Shown: piece by piece, positions 18,070 to 27,366 of the stretch
How positions within the stretch are numbered: the first letter of the stretch is position 1
How the letters are laid out: every line of letters begins with the position of its first letter
Origin: Mucilaginibacter mali
GTDB lineage: Bacteria > Bacteroidota > Bacteroidia > Sphingobacteriales > Sphingobacteriaceae
Direction: 5' to 3'
NCBI RefSeq assembly: GCF_013283875.1
Contig: NZ_CP054139.1
Coordinates: 4,030,001-4,094,000 of the forward strand
Length of the DNA stretch: 64,000 bases
Made by a program: the position numbers and the translations under genes
Notes under the pieces: generated by a model
Told to the model about the DNA's origin: nothing
The model's input: the letters and a program-made list of their open reading frames with translations, nothing else
Database searches by the model: none

Positions 18070-18479
18070 TTTTTATGGGCGGGCTACCTTAAGTGTTCTA
18101 AACTTTAATTTGTCCCCCCTGAGCAATAGCGAATGGGGCTCCGGCATACAGGTTGGGTAAATAGATTCGTAAGCACTGGCGGTAGATCTATCGCTACGTT
18201 ACCAATGACGCGAGTACTCACCCCGACTACGCTACGCTGGTCGACCCTCTCTTCGCTGCGCGGATAGAGGGCAGGAGCAAATATCGGATAAACCCATCTC
18301 CTCTTTCCGCGTAGCGGAGAGAGGGTGGTCGGGCGAAGTAACGACCGGGTGAGTCTTAACCTTGGTTAGTTTACGACACGTTATTGCCCCCTTATGGATA
18401 ATGTTCTTTAACCAAGAATGACGAATTATATTTTTTAAACGTTCCGGGCACTCAAGACTGCCCGCCCTATCTTTCACCC
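18070..18479. other. Intergenic region with a 137-bp imperfect palindrome
   Basis: This 410-nt gap between metE and the CWC gene contains the repeat at 18217-18353 and no supported coding frame. The first 140 nt include GC-rich stretches with no family that I recognise. No clear metE terminator was found. Confidence 0.5.
18217..18353. repeat. CTCACCC...GGGTGAG dispersed palindrome, copy 1
   Basis: A 137-bp imperfect inverted repeat beginning CTCACCCCGACTACGC and ending CGACCGGGTGAG, with an inner pair CCCTCTCTTCGC / GCGGAGAGAGGG. A related 136-bp copy is at 44171-44306. The two copies share the arms but differ in the centre, as expected if arm pairing is maintained. Probably an intergenic hairpin element of the REP kind. 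Confidence 0.75.
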
Positions 18480-18722
18480 ATGGCACAACACGAAGACAAA
18501 CATTGCCCACGCTGCGGCAAACCCTTTGAATGTAAGGTAGGCAGCATATTACTATGCCAGTGCAACGGCATTACATTTAACGATGCCGAATGGGGCCACA
18601 TCCTGAACAATTATGCCGATTGCCTGTGCCGCGACTGCCTGTTGCACATCAGGCACGAGATACATACCTTAACCACCCAGCAAAAACTGCAGGCCATATT
18701 GGCCCCTATTAAAAAGAAATGA
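18480..18722 (+). CDS. Cysteine-rich CWC family protein
   Basis: An 80-residue protein. Eight cysteines occur in pairs (CPRCGKPFEC, CQC, CLCRDCL), the pattern of the cysteine-rich CWC family, presumably metal binding. The opening HCPRCGKPFECKVG is characteristic. The function is unknown. The stop overlaps the start of the next gene (ATGA at 18719-18722), so translation of the two is coupled. Confidence 0.85.
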   Translation: MAQHEDKHCPRCGKPFECKVGSILLCQCNGITFNDAEWGHILNNYADCLCRDCLLHIRHEIHTLTTQQKLQAILAPIKKK

Positions 18723-19105
18723 ACTTAGCAGAAAGGATCACCCTATCGGAAACACGGGTATTTAAAACCGTTTTCCCCAATACCACCAACCATTACGATA
18801 CGCTGTTTGGCGGCACAGCCATGCACATGATGGACGAGGTGGCGTTTATGACCGCCACCCGCTTTAGCCGCAAACGCATGGTAACGGTATCGTCAGACCG
18901 TATCGACTTTAAGAAACCCATCCCCGCGGGCACCATTGTAGAACTGGTGGGCAAGGTGATACACGTGGGCAATACCAGTCTGAAGGTAAGTGTAGAGATC
19001 TATGTAGAACAAATGTATGCCGAAAGCCGCGAACTGGCCGTACACGGCGACTTTACCTTTGTAGCTATAGATGAGCATAAAAAACCTGTACGGGTGATGG
19101 CCTGA
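18719..19105 (+). CDS. Acyl-CoA thioesterase (YciA-type hotdog fold)
   Basis: A 128-residue single-hotdog protein. The segment THYDT-like NHYDTLFGGTAMHMMDEVA at residues 23-41 carries the conserved Asn, Gly-Gly and Asp of the family; the VTVSSDRIDFKKPI and VELVGKV strands follow. Members hydrolyse a range of acyl-CoAs in the cytoplasm. It is coupled by a 4-nt overlap to the CWC gene upstream. Confidence 0.9.
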   Translation: MNLAERITLSETRVFKTVFPNTTNHYDTLFGGTAMHMMDEVAFMTATRFSRKRMVTVSSDRIDFKKPIPAGTIVELVGKVIHVGNTSLKVSVEIYVEQMYAESRELAVHGDFTFVAIDEHKKPVRVMA

Positions 19106-19132
19106 CAGGGCGATATGCCACAACTAGTTGTC

Positions 19133-19220
19133 ATGCCGAACTTGTTTCGGCATCCCATCTAATGAGTAGCCGGATCGTGTAATTTAACTTGCATGTGAGA
19201 TGCCGAAACAAGTTCGGCAT
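19133..19220. repeat. ATGCCGAAC...GTTCGGCAT dispersed palindrome, copy 1
   Basis: An 88-bp inverted repeat with arms ATGCCGAACTTGTTTCGGCA and its complement, between two convergent genes. Further copies occur at 31197-31283 and 53491-53580. The arms themselves contain TGCCGAA/TTCGGCA pairs, so each arm can also fold alone. It may act as a bidirectional transcript end, although there is no U-run. Confidence 0.85.
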
Positions 19221-19230
19221 GGCCTATAAC

Positions 19231-19518
19231 TCAGTCCGCCAACAGCCTGTTCCACTCGGGGTGGCGTTTTAAAAAGCCCTGCACGTATACGCAAAGCGGC
19301 ACCAGTTTAAGGTGATGCTGCTCAATGTATTCCAGCGCTTTAGTTACAATGGCGGCCGCAACGCCACGGCCTTCCAGTTCGGCAGGCACTTCGGTATGCA
19401 CCAGGTATATCTTATCCCCTTTCAGGCGGTAATCTATAAGGGCATGGTAGCCCTCGATGTGTAATTCAAAATTGTGGATGGCCTCGTTATTTACCAGCGG
19501 GATGTCTTCGTAACTCAT
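19231..19518 (-). CDS. GCN5-related N-acetyltransferase (PF14542 type)
   Basis: A 95-residue mini-GNAT. The acetyl-CoA binding motif appears as PAELEGRGVAAAIV (residues about 52-65), followed by VPLCVYVQGFLKRHPEW, the typical end of this short subfamily. The acceptor substrate is not known. It is a single gene, convergent with the thioesterase. Confidence 0.9.
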   Translation of the reverse strand: MSYEDIPLVNNEAIHNFELHIEGYHALIDYRLKGDKIYLVHTEVPAELEGRGVAAAIVTKALEYIEQHHLKLVPLCVYVQGFLKRHPEWNRLLAD

Positions 19519-20027
19519 GGGTGTTCGGGATTGATGTCATAACAAAGATACGTCGGCAAAAACGCGCCACCACATTTCCCGGTAATTTTTTGTATATTGT
19601 ATAGCGTTATAATGTCATTACTGTAACCCAGGGCATAATATTATACAATCTTGCAAAAGCGTTTTGCCATTTCCGGCCTAAAAACGCATAAAAAACTCCA
19701 CTTTTCCTGTTAAAAGTTTTCCGTTTCAGGTAGTTCTTTGACGTATTTTAAGGGATATGAGTATTTATGCGCTATCATTTACGCAATAAACAACTGATTT
19801 ACAGATACAATCAGGCACAATCCTGTACAACAGGCTAACGTCTATTCCAAATTTTCATCAGGCTAAAAAGTTATTTATGATAAGATTCTATAGTAAGCGG
19901 GTAACATCCCATAAGGATAATGTTTGCTGGTAATGGATATTTGATGATGAAATTGGGACAAGGATAGCCTATGAAAGTAATAGGGATATTGTTGGCTATT
20001 TTTACTGATTGCTTATTATAAACCACC
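19519..20027. other. 509-nt AT-rich leader region of the sugar-acid operon
   Basis: A long gene-free stretch between the divergent GNAT gene and the first gene of the operon. It is AT-rich and contains TTTG (19737) 21 nt before TATTTATG, a weak promoter match. A 16-codon ATG frame at 19971-20021 ends just before the first gene. I cannot identify an RNA family or operator. The length itself suggests regulation here, since no regulator gene lies in the operon. Confidence 0.45.
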
Positions 20028-21197
20028 ATGGAACTAACAGGTAATAATGCTTACCGGGATATCACCATCCGATTCCCCGGCCAAGTGATTATCGGCAAAA
20101 ACGCGCTATTAAAACTGACGGATGAACTGGCTGCCCGCGGGTACTCCAATGTCATCATCGTTACCATACAGCCCTTGCTCGATCTGCTGCAACCAATGGT
20201 ACAACAACTGGAGCAGCAAGGCATCAGCGTTACGCTTGATACATCGATAGTACAGGAACCATCTTTTGCCGATGTGGAGGCCATGCTGAAAAGCTTCGGC
20301 AACATCTTCGCGGATGCGGTGGTAGGCATCGGCGGCGGCAGCGTGCTGGATGCCGCCAAACTGGTAGCCGCGCAGTTAGATAATACACAAACATTACATG
20401 ATATCACCGGTAACGGTTTATTAAAAGGCCGCCGTAAGGGACTGATCTGTATCCCCACCACCGCCGGCACCGGCAGCGAGGTATCGCCTAACGCTATTTT
20501 AGTAGATGAAGCAGATAACCAGAAGAAAGGCATCATCAGCCCGTACCTGGTACCCGATATGGTGATCATCGATCCGGCGTTAACGGCTACCCTGCCACCA
20601 GCGGTAACCGCAGCCACCGGCCTGGACGCGCTTACCCATTGCCTGGAAGCTTATACCAACCTGTACGCGCACCCCTTTATAGATATGTACGCCTACGAGG
20701 GCATGCGCCTGATAGCCCAAAACCTGGTAGCCGCCGTTACCGATGGCACTAACGAGGATGCCCGCACACAACTGGCCATTGGCAGTATGCTGGGTGGCTT
20801 TTGCTTAGGCCCGGTAAATACGGCCGGTGTACATGCCTTATCTTACCCATTGGGTAGCATGTTCCATTTGGCGCATGGCTTATCAAACGCCTTGTTGCTG
20901 CCTTATGTAATGGAATATAACATGCCGGCCGTGCCTGCCCGTTATGCTGCCGTTGCCCGCGCTTTAGGCTGCAACAGCGGCGCTACCGACGAGGAGACCG
21001 CCATGGCCGGCATAGCCAAAGTGCGCGAACTGATAGAACAATGCGGCATAGCATCAAGGTTAAGCGAAGCAGGCATAGATAAAGCCGCCATCCCCGATAT
21101 GGCTACCGATGCGATGAAAATAACCCGCCTGCTGAAGAACAACCCAAGGCCCATCAACCTGAATAATGCTATTGATATTTACGAAGCGGCATACTGA
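20028..21197 (+). CDS. Iron-containing alcohol dehydrogenase
   Basis: A 389-residue group III (Fe-dependent) alcohol dehydrogenase. The nucleotide-binding GIGGGSVLDAAK lies near residue 100. Metal ligands are visible as D and H in ATGLDALTHCLEAY and two H in AGVHALSYPLG...LAHGLSN. Such enzymes interconvert alcohols and aldehydes or ketones with NAD(P)H; the substrate cannot be read from sequence. It is the first gene of a seven-gene run and ends 5 nt before the aldolase-family gene, which suggests that it acts on that enzyme's aldehyde product or on a substrate feeding it. Confidence 0.92.
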   Translation: MELTGNNAYRDITIRFPGQVIIGKNALLKLTDELAARGYSNVIIVTIQPLLDLLQPMVQQLEQQGISVTLDTSIVQEPSFADVEAMLKSFGNIFADAVVGIGGGSVLDAAKLVAAQLDNTQTLHDITGNGLLKGRRKGLICIPTTAGTGSEVSPNAILVDEADNQKKGIISPYLVPDMVIIDPALTATLPPAVTAATGLDALTHCLEAYTNLYAHPFIDMYAYEGMRLIAQNLVAAVTDGTNEDARTQLAIGSMLGGFCLGPVNTAGVHALSYPLGSMFHLAHGLSNALLLPYVMEYNMPAVPARYAAVARALGCNSGATDEETAMAGIAKVRELIEQCGIASRLSEAGIDKAAIPDMATDAMKITRLLKNNPRPINLNNAIDIYEAAY

Positions 21198-21202
21198 TAA
21201 GA

Positions 21203-22135
21203 ATGAAAGTTAAAAAGAAATATAATGGCTTAGTGGTGCCGTCTGTAACCCCCCTTACAGAAAACCATAAACTTGATCACAAAGGCGTCGAAAAGATATT
21301 CGACAGCTTTTCTAATTTTGGTGCCGTACCTTTTATATTGGGCACCACCGGCGAAGCATCGTCGCTGCCGGCCGATGTGAAGATTGATTTCATTAACCTG
21401 GCTGCCAAATTAAAGCAGCCTGGCAAAATGCTGTATGCGGGCATATCATCAAATTGTGTAGCCGAATCTATCACCATGGCCAAGCATTGCGCCGATGCCG
21501 GTGTAGATGCCGTTGTTGCCCACCTGCCTGCTTACTTTAACCTTACCGAGCACGAGATCCAAAAATACTTCGAGACCCTGGCCGATATGACCCCGGTGCC
21601 ACTGATCGTTTATAACATCCCGGCTACTACCCATATCTCCATCCCGTTGCAACTGATCGATAAACTGAGCCACCATGATAACATCGTTGGCACCAAGGAT
21701 TCGGAACGTAGCATGGACAGACTGAACGAATCATTAGCGTTGTGGGCAAAACGCAGCGATTTCAGCCACTTTTTGGGATGGGCCGCGCAATCGGCACACG
21801 CCTTAATTAATGGCAGCGACGGCCTGGTGCCCAGCACCGGTAACCTTTGCCCCGATATTTACCAGGAGATGATTGGCGCGGTAGAGCGCGAAGACGAGCA
21901 AACCGCTTATATGCTGCAAGCACATTCCGATCTGCTGGGCAACCTGTACCAAAGCAAACGCTTGCTGGGTGGTTCGCTGGCGGCCTTAAAATCGCTGATG
22001 CAGAGCGCGGGGTTATGCCAGCCGCACATGATGCCACCGCTGGAGCCGGTATCGCAACTGGATGCCGCCGAATTGCAGCGCACCCTGCACAGCATCATCG
22101 CAAAAGAAAACCTTAACCTGCCCTTTTACCAATGA
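21203..22135 (+). CDS. Dihydrodipicolinate synthase/N-acetylneuraminate lyase family aldolase
   Basis: A 310-residue class I aldolase-family protein. The motif GTTGEASSLP starts near residue 49, the catalytic tyrosine is in LIVYNIPATTH, and the Schiff-base lysine is K165 in IVGTKDSER. The family cleaves or forms C-C bonds with pyruvate as donor. A biosynthetic DapA role is unlikely, given the catabolic neighbours. The gene overlaps the PdxA-type gene by 4 nt (ATGA), so the two are translationally coupled. Likely substrates are 2-keto-3-deoxy sugar acids, but this is inference. Confidence 0.9.
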   Translation: MKVKKKYNGLVVPSVTPLTENHKLDHKGVEKIFDSFSNFGAVPFILGTTGEASSLPADVKIDFINLAAKLKQPGKMLYAGISSNCVAESITMAKHCADAGVDAVVAHLPAYFNLTEHEIQKYFETLADMTPVPLIVYNIPATTHISIPLQLIDKLSHHDNIVGTKDSERSMDRLNESLALWAKRSDFSHFLGWAAQSAHALINGSDGLVPSTGNLCPDIYQEMIGAVEREDEQTAYMLQAHSDLLGNLYQSKRLLGGSLAALKSLMQSAGLCQPHMMPPLEPVSQLDAAELQRTLHSIIAKENLNLPFYQ

Positions 22136-23178
22136 GCAATTACAAACCTATTATAGGCATTACCATGGGCGATCCAGCCAGCATTGGCCCCGAGATTGCC
22201 GTTAAAGCATTATTAACCGAGCGCCTGTTCGAGGTTTGCCGCCCGGTTATTATTGGCGATGCAGCCGTGTTCGAGGACATTGTGAAGCGTTTTGGTTCGA
22301 AAGCTAAGATCAACGCTATTACCGATATTAAGGATGCTCGCTTTATTTATGGCGAACCCGATGTATACGATCTGAAAAATGTAGATATGAGCCAGTTTAA
22401 ATTCGGCGAGATCTCGGCCATGGCGGGTGGCGCCTCATTCGAAGCGGTGAAAAAAGTGATAGAGCTGGCGATGGCCGGTGAGATAGACGCCACCGTTACC
22501 GGGCCTATCAATAAAAAATCGGTGAACGAGGCCGGGCACCACTTTGCCGGGCATACCGAAATTTACGCGCATTTTACCAACACCAAAAAATACGCCATGC
22601 TGCTGGTAGAGGATCATATGAAGGTGATCCACGTATCTACCCACGTATCATTACGACAAGCTTGCGACCTGGTAAAGAAAGATCGCATCATCGAAGTGAC
22701 CGAACTGCTGCACAACGGCCTGATATCTCTCGGCGAAAAGAACCTGAAGATAGGTATTGCCGGATTGAACCCCCACGCGGGCGATTCGGGCCTGTTTGGT
22801 ACCGAGGATGATATGGAGATATTACCGGCCGTTGAAGAAGCCCGTCGTTTAGGTTACGATGTAGAAGGCCCCGTTCCGGCGGATACCATGTTCTCTAAAG
22901 CATCAACCGGGTATTATGGTGGCGTAGTGGCTATGTATCACGATCAGGGCCATATCCCTTTTAAGCTGACCGGCTTTAAATGGAATAGCGAAAAGCAACA
23001 AATGGACAGCGTGAAAGGTGTAAACATCACCATGGGCCTGCCTATTATCCGTACTTCGGTAGATCATGGTACGGCTTTCGAGATTGCGGGCAAAGGCGTT
23101 GCCAGTCCGGATGCCATGATATTGGCTATCGAATCGGCCATACAGCTCAGCAAGTACCGCTCAGTTGAAAAGGTATGA
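22132..23178 (+). CDS. PdxA-family dehydrogenase, probably catabolic PdxA2 type
   Basis: A 348-residue protein with the family start IGITMGDPASIGPEI. Three metal-binding regions are seen: GHTEIYAHFT, GLNPHAGDSGLFG and MYHDQGHIPFK. PdxA itself oxidises 4-phosphohydroxy-L-threonine for pyridoxal phosphate synthesis. PdxA2 forms beside DUF1537 kinases instead oxidise and decarboxylate D-threonate 4-phosphate to dihydroxyacetone phosphate. The overlap by 4 nt with a DUF1537 kinase gene favours the PdxA2 role here. A biosynthetic role cannot be excluded from sequence alone. Confidence 0.85.
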   Translation: MSNYKPIIGITMGDPASIGPEIAVKALLTERLFEVCRPVIIGDAAVFEDIVKRFGSKAKINAITDIKDARFIYGEPDVYDLKNVDMSQFKFGEISAMAGGASFEAVKKVIELAMAGEIDATVTGPINKKSVNEAGHHFAGHTEIYAHFTNTKKYAMLLVEDHMKVIHVSTHVSLRQACDLVKKDRIIEVTELLHNGLISLGEKNLKIGIAGLNPHAGDSGLFGTEDDMEILPAVEEARRLGYDVEGPVPADTMFSKASTGYYGGVVAMYHDQGHIPFKLTGFKWNSEKQQMDSVKGVNITMGLPIIRTSVDHGTAFEIAGKGVASPDAMILAIESAIQLSKYRSVEKV

Positions 23179-24332
23179 TAGCCGTAATAGCCGATGACCT
23201 GACAGGGGCCGCCGAACTGGCGGGCATAGGCCTGCAATACCAGCTGAAGACAGAGATAGAGATGCTGGTAGATGCCGAAACCGATGCCGACCTGCTCATC
23301 ATCGCTACGGATACACGGGCTATGACGGCCGAAGAAGCGAAAGCCACCGTCAGCCAGATCACCCGGCAACTGATGGCCTTAAAGCCGCGATCCATCTTTA
23401 AAAAGATCGATTCGGTACTGCGCGGCCATGTGGTAGATGAGGTGATGAGCCAAATGGAAGCATCGGGCCTGCAAAGCGCCCTGATCGTAGCCGGCAACCC
23501 ATCGCACAATAAAACAATTGTAGACGGGGTTTACTATTACGAAGACCAGCCCGTACACCTCAGCAATTTCGCTAACGACCCCTGCTTTCCTGCTATATCA
23601 TCAGATGTAAAAACCATTTTGCGCACCGATGATGAGATCCATGTATTAAAACAGGATGAGCCGATCCCCGTTCAGGGAATCAGTATAGGCGAGATTGCCG
23701 TTGACACCGATTTTGACCAATGGGTAGCCAAAGCTGGCGCGGATACGTTGCTGGCCGGATCGGCAGGCTTGTTCGAGAGTTTGCTGAAGCACCTGCAAAG
23801 TACACCTATTGTGTCCCCTGTTGTTAATTGCAGCTTAAAATCGGCCCGGTTGTTTGTACTGGGCAGCACCTTTAATAAAGATAATTACCAGGTTATAGAT
23901 GGCCTGTTGAACAATACCCCGGTAGTTTATCTGCCGGATGAAATTATTTTCGGGGATGAGATCCCGGAAACAACTGCTAAAAACTATGTTGAACAAGTAG
24001 TATCGGCTTTAAGTCACGCAGGCAGTTGCGTTATGGCCATCCACCCCGAAGCTACCACCAACAAAACTGTAGACCCAGTTGCGCTTACCCATAAGATGGG
24101 CTTAATGGTAAAACGCATCGGCCAAAACATTAACTTGCACCAAATATTGATAGAAGGCGGAGCTACGGCGACCGCTGTTCTGCAGCATTTGGGCATTACC
24201 AAACTGGTACCTCTACAGCAACTATCGCCCGGGGTAATTTGCACCAGCATACCCGGCAACAACCAATTAAATGTAACTTTAAAGCCCGGCAGCTACCCCT
24301 GGCCGCCCGGCATTTGGCAACCAACCAATTAA
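23175..24332 (+). CDS. Four-carbon acid sugar kinase family protein (DUF1537)
   Basis: A 385-residue kinase with the N-terminal signature IADDLTGAAELAG (residues 4-16), the conserved IFKKIDSVLRGHV segment near residue 75 and a C-terminal nucleotide-binding part (LIEGGATATAVL). DUF1537 enzymes phosphorylate four-carbon acids such as D-threonate, D-erythronate or L-threonate. With PdxA2 the known pathway is D-threonate to D-threonate 4-phosphate to dihydroxyacetone phosphate plus CO2. It is slightly shorter than the common 410-430 residues but contains both domains. Confidence 0.9.
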   Translation: MIAVIADDLTGAAELAGIGLQYQLKTEIEMLVDAETDADLLIIATDTRAMTAEEAKATVSQITRQLMALKPRSIFKKIDSVLRGHVVDEVMSQMEASGLQSALIVAGNPSHNKTIVDGVYYYEDQPVHLSNFANDPCFPAISSDVKTILRTDDEIHVLKQDEPIPVQGISIGEIAVDTDFDQWVAKAGADTLLAGSAGLFESLLKHLQSTPIVSPVVNCSLKSARLFVLGSTFNKDNYQVIDGLLNNTPVVYLPDEIIFGDEIPETTAKNYVEQVVSALSHAGSCVMAIHPEATTNKTVDPVALTHKMGLMVKRIGQNINLHQILIEGGATATAVLQHLGITKLVPLQQLSPGVICTSIPGNNQLNVTLKPGSYPWPPGIWQPTN

Positions 24333-24341
24333 ACCTGTTTT

Positions 24342-25919
24342 ATGCAACACCAAACGCTGCACCTGATCGACTATATCATTATCGCCCTGGCGCTGGCAAC
24401 ATCGTTAACCATTGGCCTGCGCTTTTCTAAGGGGCAAAATTCAACCGGCAAATATTTTGTAGCACGGGGGTCACTACCTGCCTGGGCTATCGGCATGTCG
24501 CTCATGGCTACATTGATCAGCAGCGTTACTTTCCTGGCTTACCCGGGCGAGGGCTTTGCATCAAACTGGATATTGCTGGTACAGGGGCTGATGGTACCCG
24601 TAGTACTGCTGTGCATGGTGTGGTTTGTGGTGCCGCTTTACCGCAAAGTAATTGGGGTGAGTACCTACGAGTACTTTGAGAAGCGTTTCGGCCTGTTCGC
24701 CCGCTTTTACAGTTCGGTGGGCTTTGTGCTCACGCATTTCTCAAAAATGGGCACCGTGTTCTTCCTGCTGGCGCTGGCGCTATCAAACATGACCAATACC
24801 AACACCTACGCCATCATCTGGATCATTGGTTTCGTGATCATCGTTATCACACTGATAGGCGGTATTGAGGCTGTAATTTGGGCCGATGTGGTACAGGGCT
24901 TTTTGCTGATAGCGGGCGGTATCGCATCGTTCCTTATCATCATATTCTCGATAAAAGGCGGCCTGCCCGAACTGTGGCACGTGGCTACCATCAACCATAA
25001 AAATAACTTTGGGCCTTATACCTGGAACTTTAAGAAGCTAACATTTGTGGTAATGGTCATCAACGGGTTGTTCTACGCCATCCAAAAATACGGCACCGAC
25101 CAAACCATGGTGCAGCGTTACCTGTCTGCCAAAACAGATAAGTCGGCCATTCGCGCATCATTGTTAGGCGTGGCCTTAACCGTGCCGCTTTGGGCGCTGT
25201 TTATGTTTATCGGGACGGCGTTGTTTGTATTCTACCAGCAACACCCGCTGCCAGCAGGTATGAAAGATGATGCCGTGTTCCCCTATTTCATCATGACCGA
25301 ATTGCCGCCAGGCGTAGTAGGTTTAATATTGGCGGCATTGATCTCCGCGGCAATATCCAGTCTTGGCGCCGACCTCAATTGTCTTTCGGCCATTGGTGTA
25401 GAAGATTACTACAAAAAATTCAAGCCGGGCAAATCAGATAAAACCTACCTGAAAGCGGGCCGCTGGATAGTAGTGCTGGCAGGTATCGGCGCTATCATGA
25501 TCGCCACGCTTTACCTGCAGGTAGGCGGCGAGGGTGCTTTGGGTATCGTGTTTACGCTTTATGCTATCTTCTCGGGTGGTATCGTCGGGATATTTTTATT
25601 GGGATTATTTAGCGCCCGTGCCAACCGGCAGGGCCTTACCATAGGCATCATCGCCTGCGTTATTTTTACTGCCTGGGCTTTTTTAACATCAACCAAAATT
25701 GGTTTGGGCGATGATAAGCATATCTTGCTTAACTTAGGGCATTACAATTTTAACCAGCACAAGTATATGCTGGGGGTTTACAGCCATTTTGTGGTGATCA
25801 TCGTTGGCTACCTGGCCAGCCTGTTCTTCCCCAAACCTGTGCTTGATAAAAACCTGTTGTACAGCGGCTGGCTGGAGGCCAAGCGCGCCAATAAATTACA
25901 AGAAAAGGCAAACGCTTAA
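24342..25919 (+). CDS. Sodium/solute symporter (SSS family)
   Basis: A 525-residue inner-membrane protein with about 13 hydrophobic segments and the SSS hallmarks: GRFSKGQNSTGKYFVA-like loop after helix 1, GMSLMATLISSVTFLAYPG (Na+ site region) and the later QRYLSAKTDKSAI loop. It should import a small solute with Na+. It starts 9 nt after the kinase gene. Its place next to sugar-acid enzymes suggests that it brings in the sugar, sugar acid or sialic-acid-like compound that the operon degrades. Confidence 0.92.
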   Translation: MQHQTLHLIDYIIIALALATSLTIGLRFSKGQNSTGKYFVARGSLPAWAIGMSLMATLISSVTFLAYPGEGFASNWILLVQGLMVPVVLLCMVWFVVPLYRKVIGVSTYEYFEKRFGLFARFYSSVGFVLTHFSKMGTVFFLLALALSNMTNTNTYAIIWIIGFVIIVITLIGGIEAVIWADVVQGFLLIAGGIASFLIIIFSIKGGLPELWHVATINHKNNFGPYTWNFKKLTFVVMVINGLFYAIQKYGTDQTMVQRYLSAKTDKSAIRASLLGVALTVPLWALFMFIGTALFVFYQQHPLPAGMKDDAVFPYFIMTELPPGVVGLILAALISAAISSLGADLNCLSAIGVEDYYKKFKPGKSDKTYLKAGRWIVVLAGIGAIMIATLYLQVGGEGALGIVFTLYAIFSGGIVGIFLLGLFSARANRQGLTIGIIACVIFTAWAFLTSTKIGLGDDKHILLNLGHYNFNQHKYMLGVYSHFVVIIVGYLASLFFPKPVLDKNLLYSGWLEAKRANKLQEKANA

Positions 25920-25926
25920 TTACACA

Positions 25927-27354
25927 ATGAAATTAAAAACGTTAATGGTTTTGGCCTGCGGCATGGCATTTAGCCCGGCATTGCGCGCGCAGGTAACGTT
26001 AGGGTCGCTGTTTACCGACGACATGGTATTGCAGCAACAAACCCAGGCGCCCATTTGGGGTTGGGACGATGCGGGCAAGGGCGTAAGCATCACCACATCG
26101 TGGAATAATAAAACTTATAAAACCACCGCTGCCAGCACCGGTAAATGGCTGGTAAAGGTAGCCACACCCGCTTACGGCGGTCCGTACACTATCACCATAA
26201 ACGACGGTAAAACCACCAAGCTTAACAATGTAATGATTGGCGAGGTGTGGCTTTGCGCCGGTCAATCGAACATGGAGATGCCGGTGAAAGGGTTTAAAGG
26301 CGCGCCTATCGTTGGTTCGCTGCAAGCGATATTGAAATCAGCCAATAGCAATATCCATTTGTACACCGTGCCGCATTCGTCTATCACCGTAGCGCAGGAT
26401 AACAGCAAGCCATCGGTATGGAAAGTGGCTGATCCGGAATCGGTAGGTAACTTCAGCGCGACCGGTTACTTTTTCGGCCGCTTGCTAAATGATATGCTAC
26501 ATGTGCCGATAGGCCTGATCAGCGATAACTATGGCGGCTCTACAGCCGAAGCCTGGATGGATGCCGAGGGATTGAAGGATTTCCCGGAGATACGCATCCC
26601 CGGCAGAACCGATACTATTAAAGTGGTTACCCGCACCCCTACTACCCTGTTTAACGGCATGATATACCCGGTAATTGGATACGGCATTAAAGGCTGTATT
26701 TGGTACCAGGGCGAATCGAACTACGAGCGGCCTGACCAGTATGAGAAGCTGTTCCCCGCCATGGTAAAACGCTGGCGCGATCTGTGGGGCCAAGGCGATT
26801 TCCCATTCTACTACGCCCAGATTGCCCCTTACGATTACGCGCAATTGCCCCCATACAACGTTGGAGGCAAGTATAATTCGGCCTACCTGCGCGATGCACA
26901 GCGCAAAGCCCTGAAATATATCCCCAACAGCGGCATGGCCGTGCTGATGGATGTTGGCGAACAGCCCACTATACACCCTATGTATAAGGAAGAACCCGGC
27001 ACCCGCCTGGCCTACCAGGCGCTGGCCTTAACTTACGGTATTAAGGGCTTTGGCTATGGCAGCCCCATTTACCAGGACATGACGGTGAACGGCAGCGTGG
27101 CTACCATCCGCTTTACCGGTGCCGAAAACGGCTTAACATCGTACAACAAGCCGCTGCAATATTTTGAGATAGCGGGTAAGGATAAACAGTTCCGCCCGGC
27201 TACGGCTATTATATCGGGCAGTACGGTTTGGGTATCATCGATGCTGGTGAAAGAGCCGGTTGCCGTGCGCTACGCCTTCCGCGATTTTGTGGTTGGCGAC
27301 CTGTTTGGCACCAACGGTCTGCCGGCATCGTCGTTCCGTACCGATGACTGGTAA
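25927..27354 (+). CDS. Sialate O-acetylesterase-like SGNH hydrolase, exported
   Basis: A 475-residue protein starting MKLKTLMVLACGMAF with signal cleavage after LRAQ. The SASA-family motifs are present: nucleophile serine in CAGQSNMEMP, GCIWYQGESNYERP, and a C-terminal DVGEQPTIHP stretch with the Asp/His pair. The enzyme would remove acetyl esters from sugars outside the inner membrane. I chose this start, 7 nt after the symporter stop, because it begins the signal peptide; a longer upstream frame overlaps the symporter. Specificity for sialic acid is not implied, since many relatives act on plant glycans. Confidence 0.9.
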   Translation: MKLKTLMVLACGMAFSPALRAQVTLGSLFTDDMVLQQQTQAPIWGWDDAGKGVSITTSWNNKTYKTTAASTGKWLVKVATPAYGGPYTITINDGKTTKLNNVMIGEVWLCAGQSNMEMPVKGFKGAPIVGSLQAILKSANSNIHLYTVPHSSITVAQDNSKPSVWKVADPESVGNFSATGYFFGRLLNDMLHVPIGLISDNYGGSTAEAWMDAEGLKDFPEIRIPGRTDTIKVVTRTPTTLFNGMIYPVIGYGIKGCIWYQGESNYERPDQYEKLFPAMVKRWRDLWGQGDFPFYYAQIAPYDYAQLPPYNVGGKYNSAYLRDAQRKALKYIPNSGMAVLMDVGEQPTIHPMYKEEPGTRLAYQALALTYGIKGFGYGSPIYQDMTVNGSVATIRFTGAENGLTSYNKPLQYFEIAGKDKQFRPATAIISGSTVWVSSMLVKEPVAVRYAFRDFVVGDLFGTNGLPASSFRTDDW

Positions 27355-27366
27355 AATTTAGTTGCT

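Noticed and set aside
19971..20021. A 16-codon frame just before the iron alcohol dehydrogenase gene
   Set aside because: It is hydrophobic and could be a leader peptide, but it is too short and lacks a clear ribosome-binding site, so it was not listed as a gene.
25804..25926. Upstream start for the sialate O-acetylesterase-like gene
   Set aside because: This extension lies inside the symporter gene and would bury the signal peptide; the ATG at 25927 is better.
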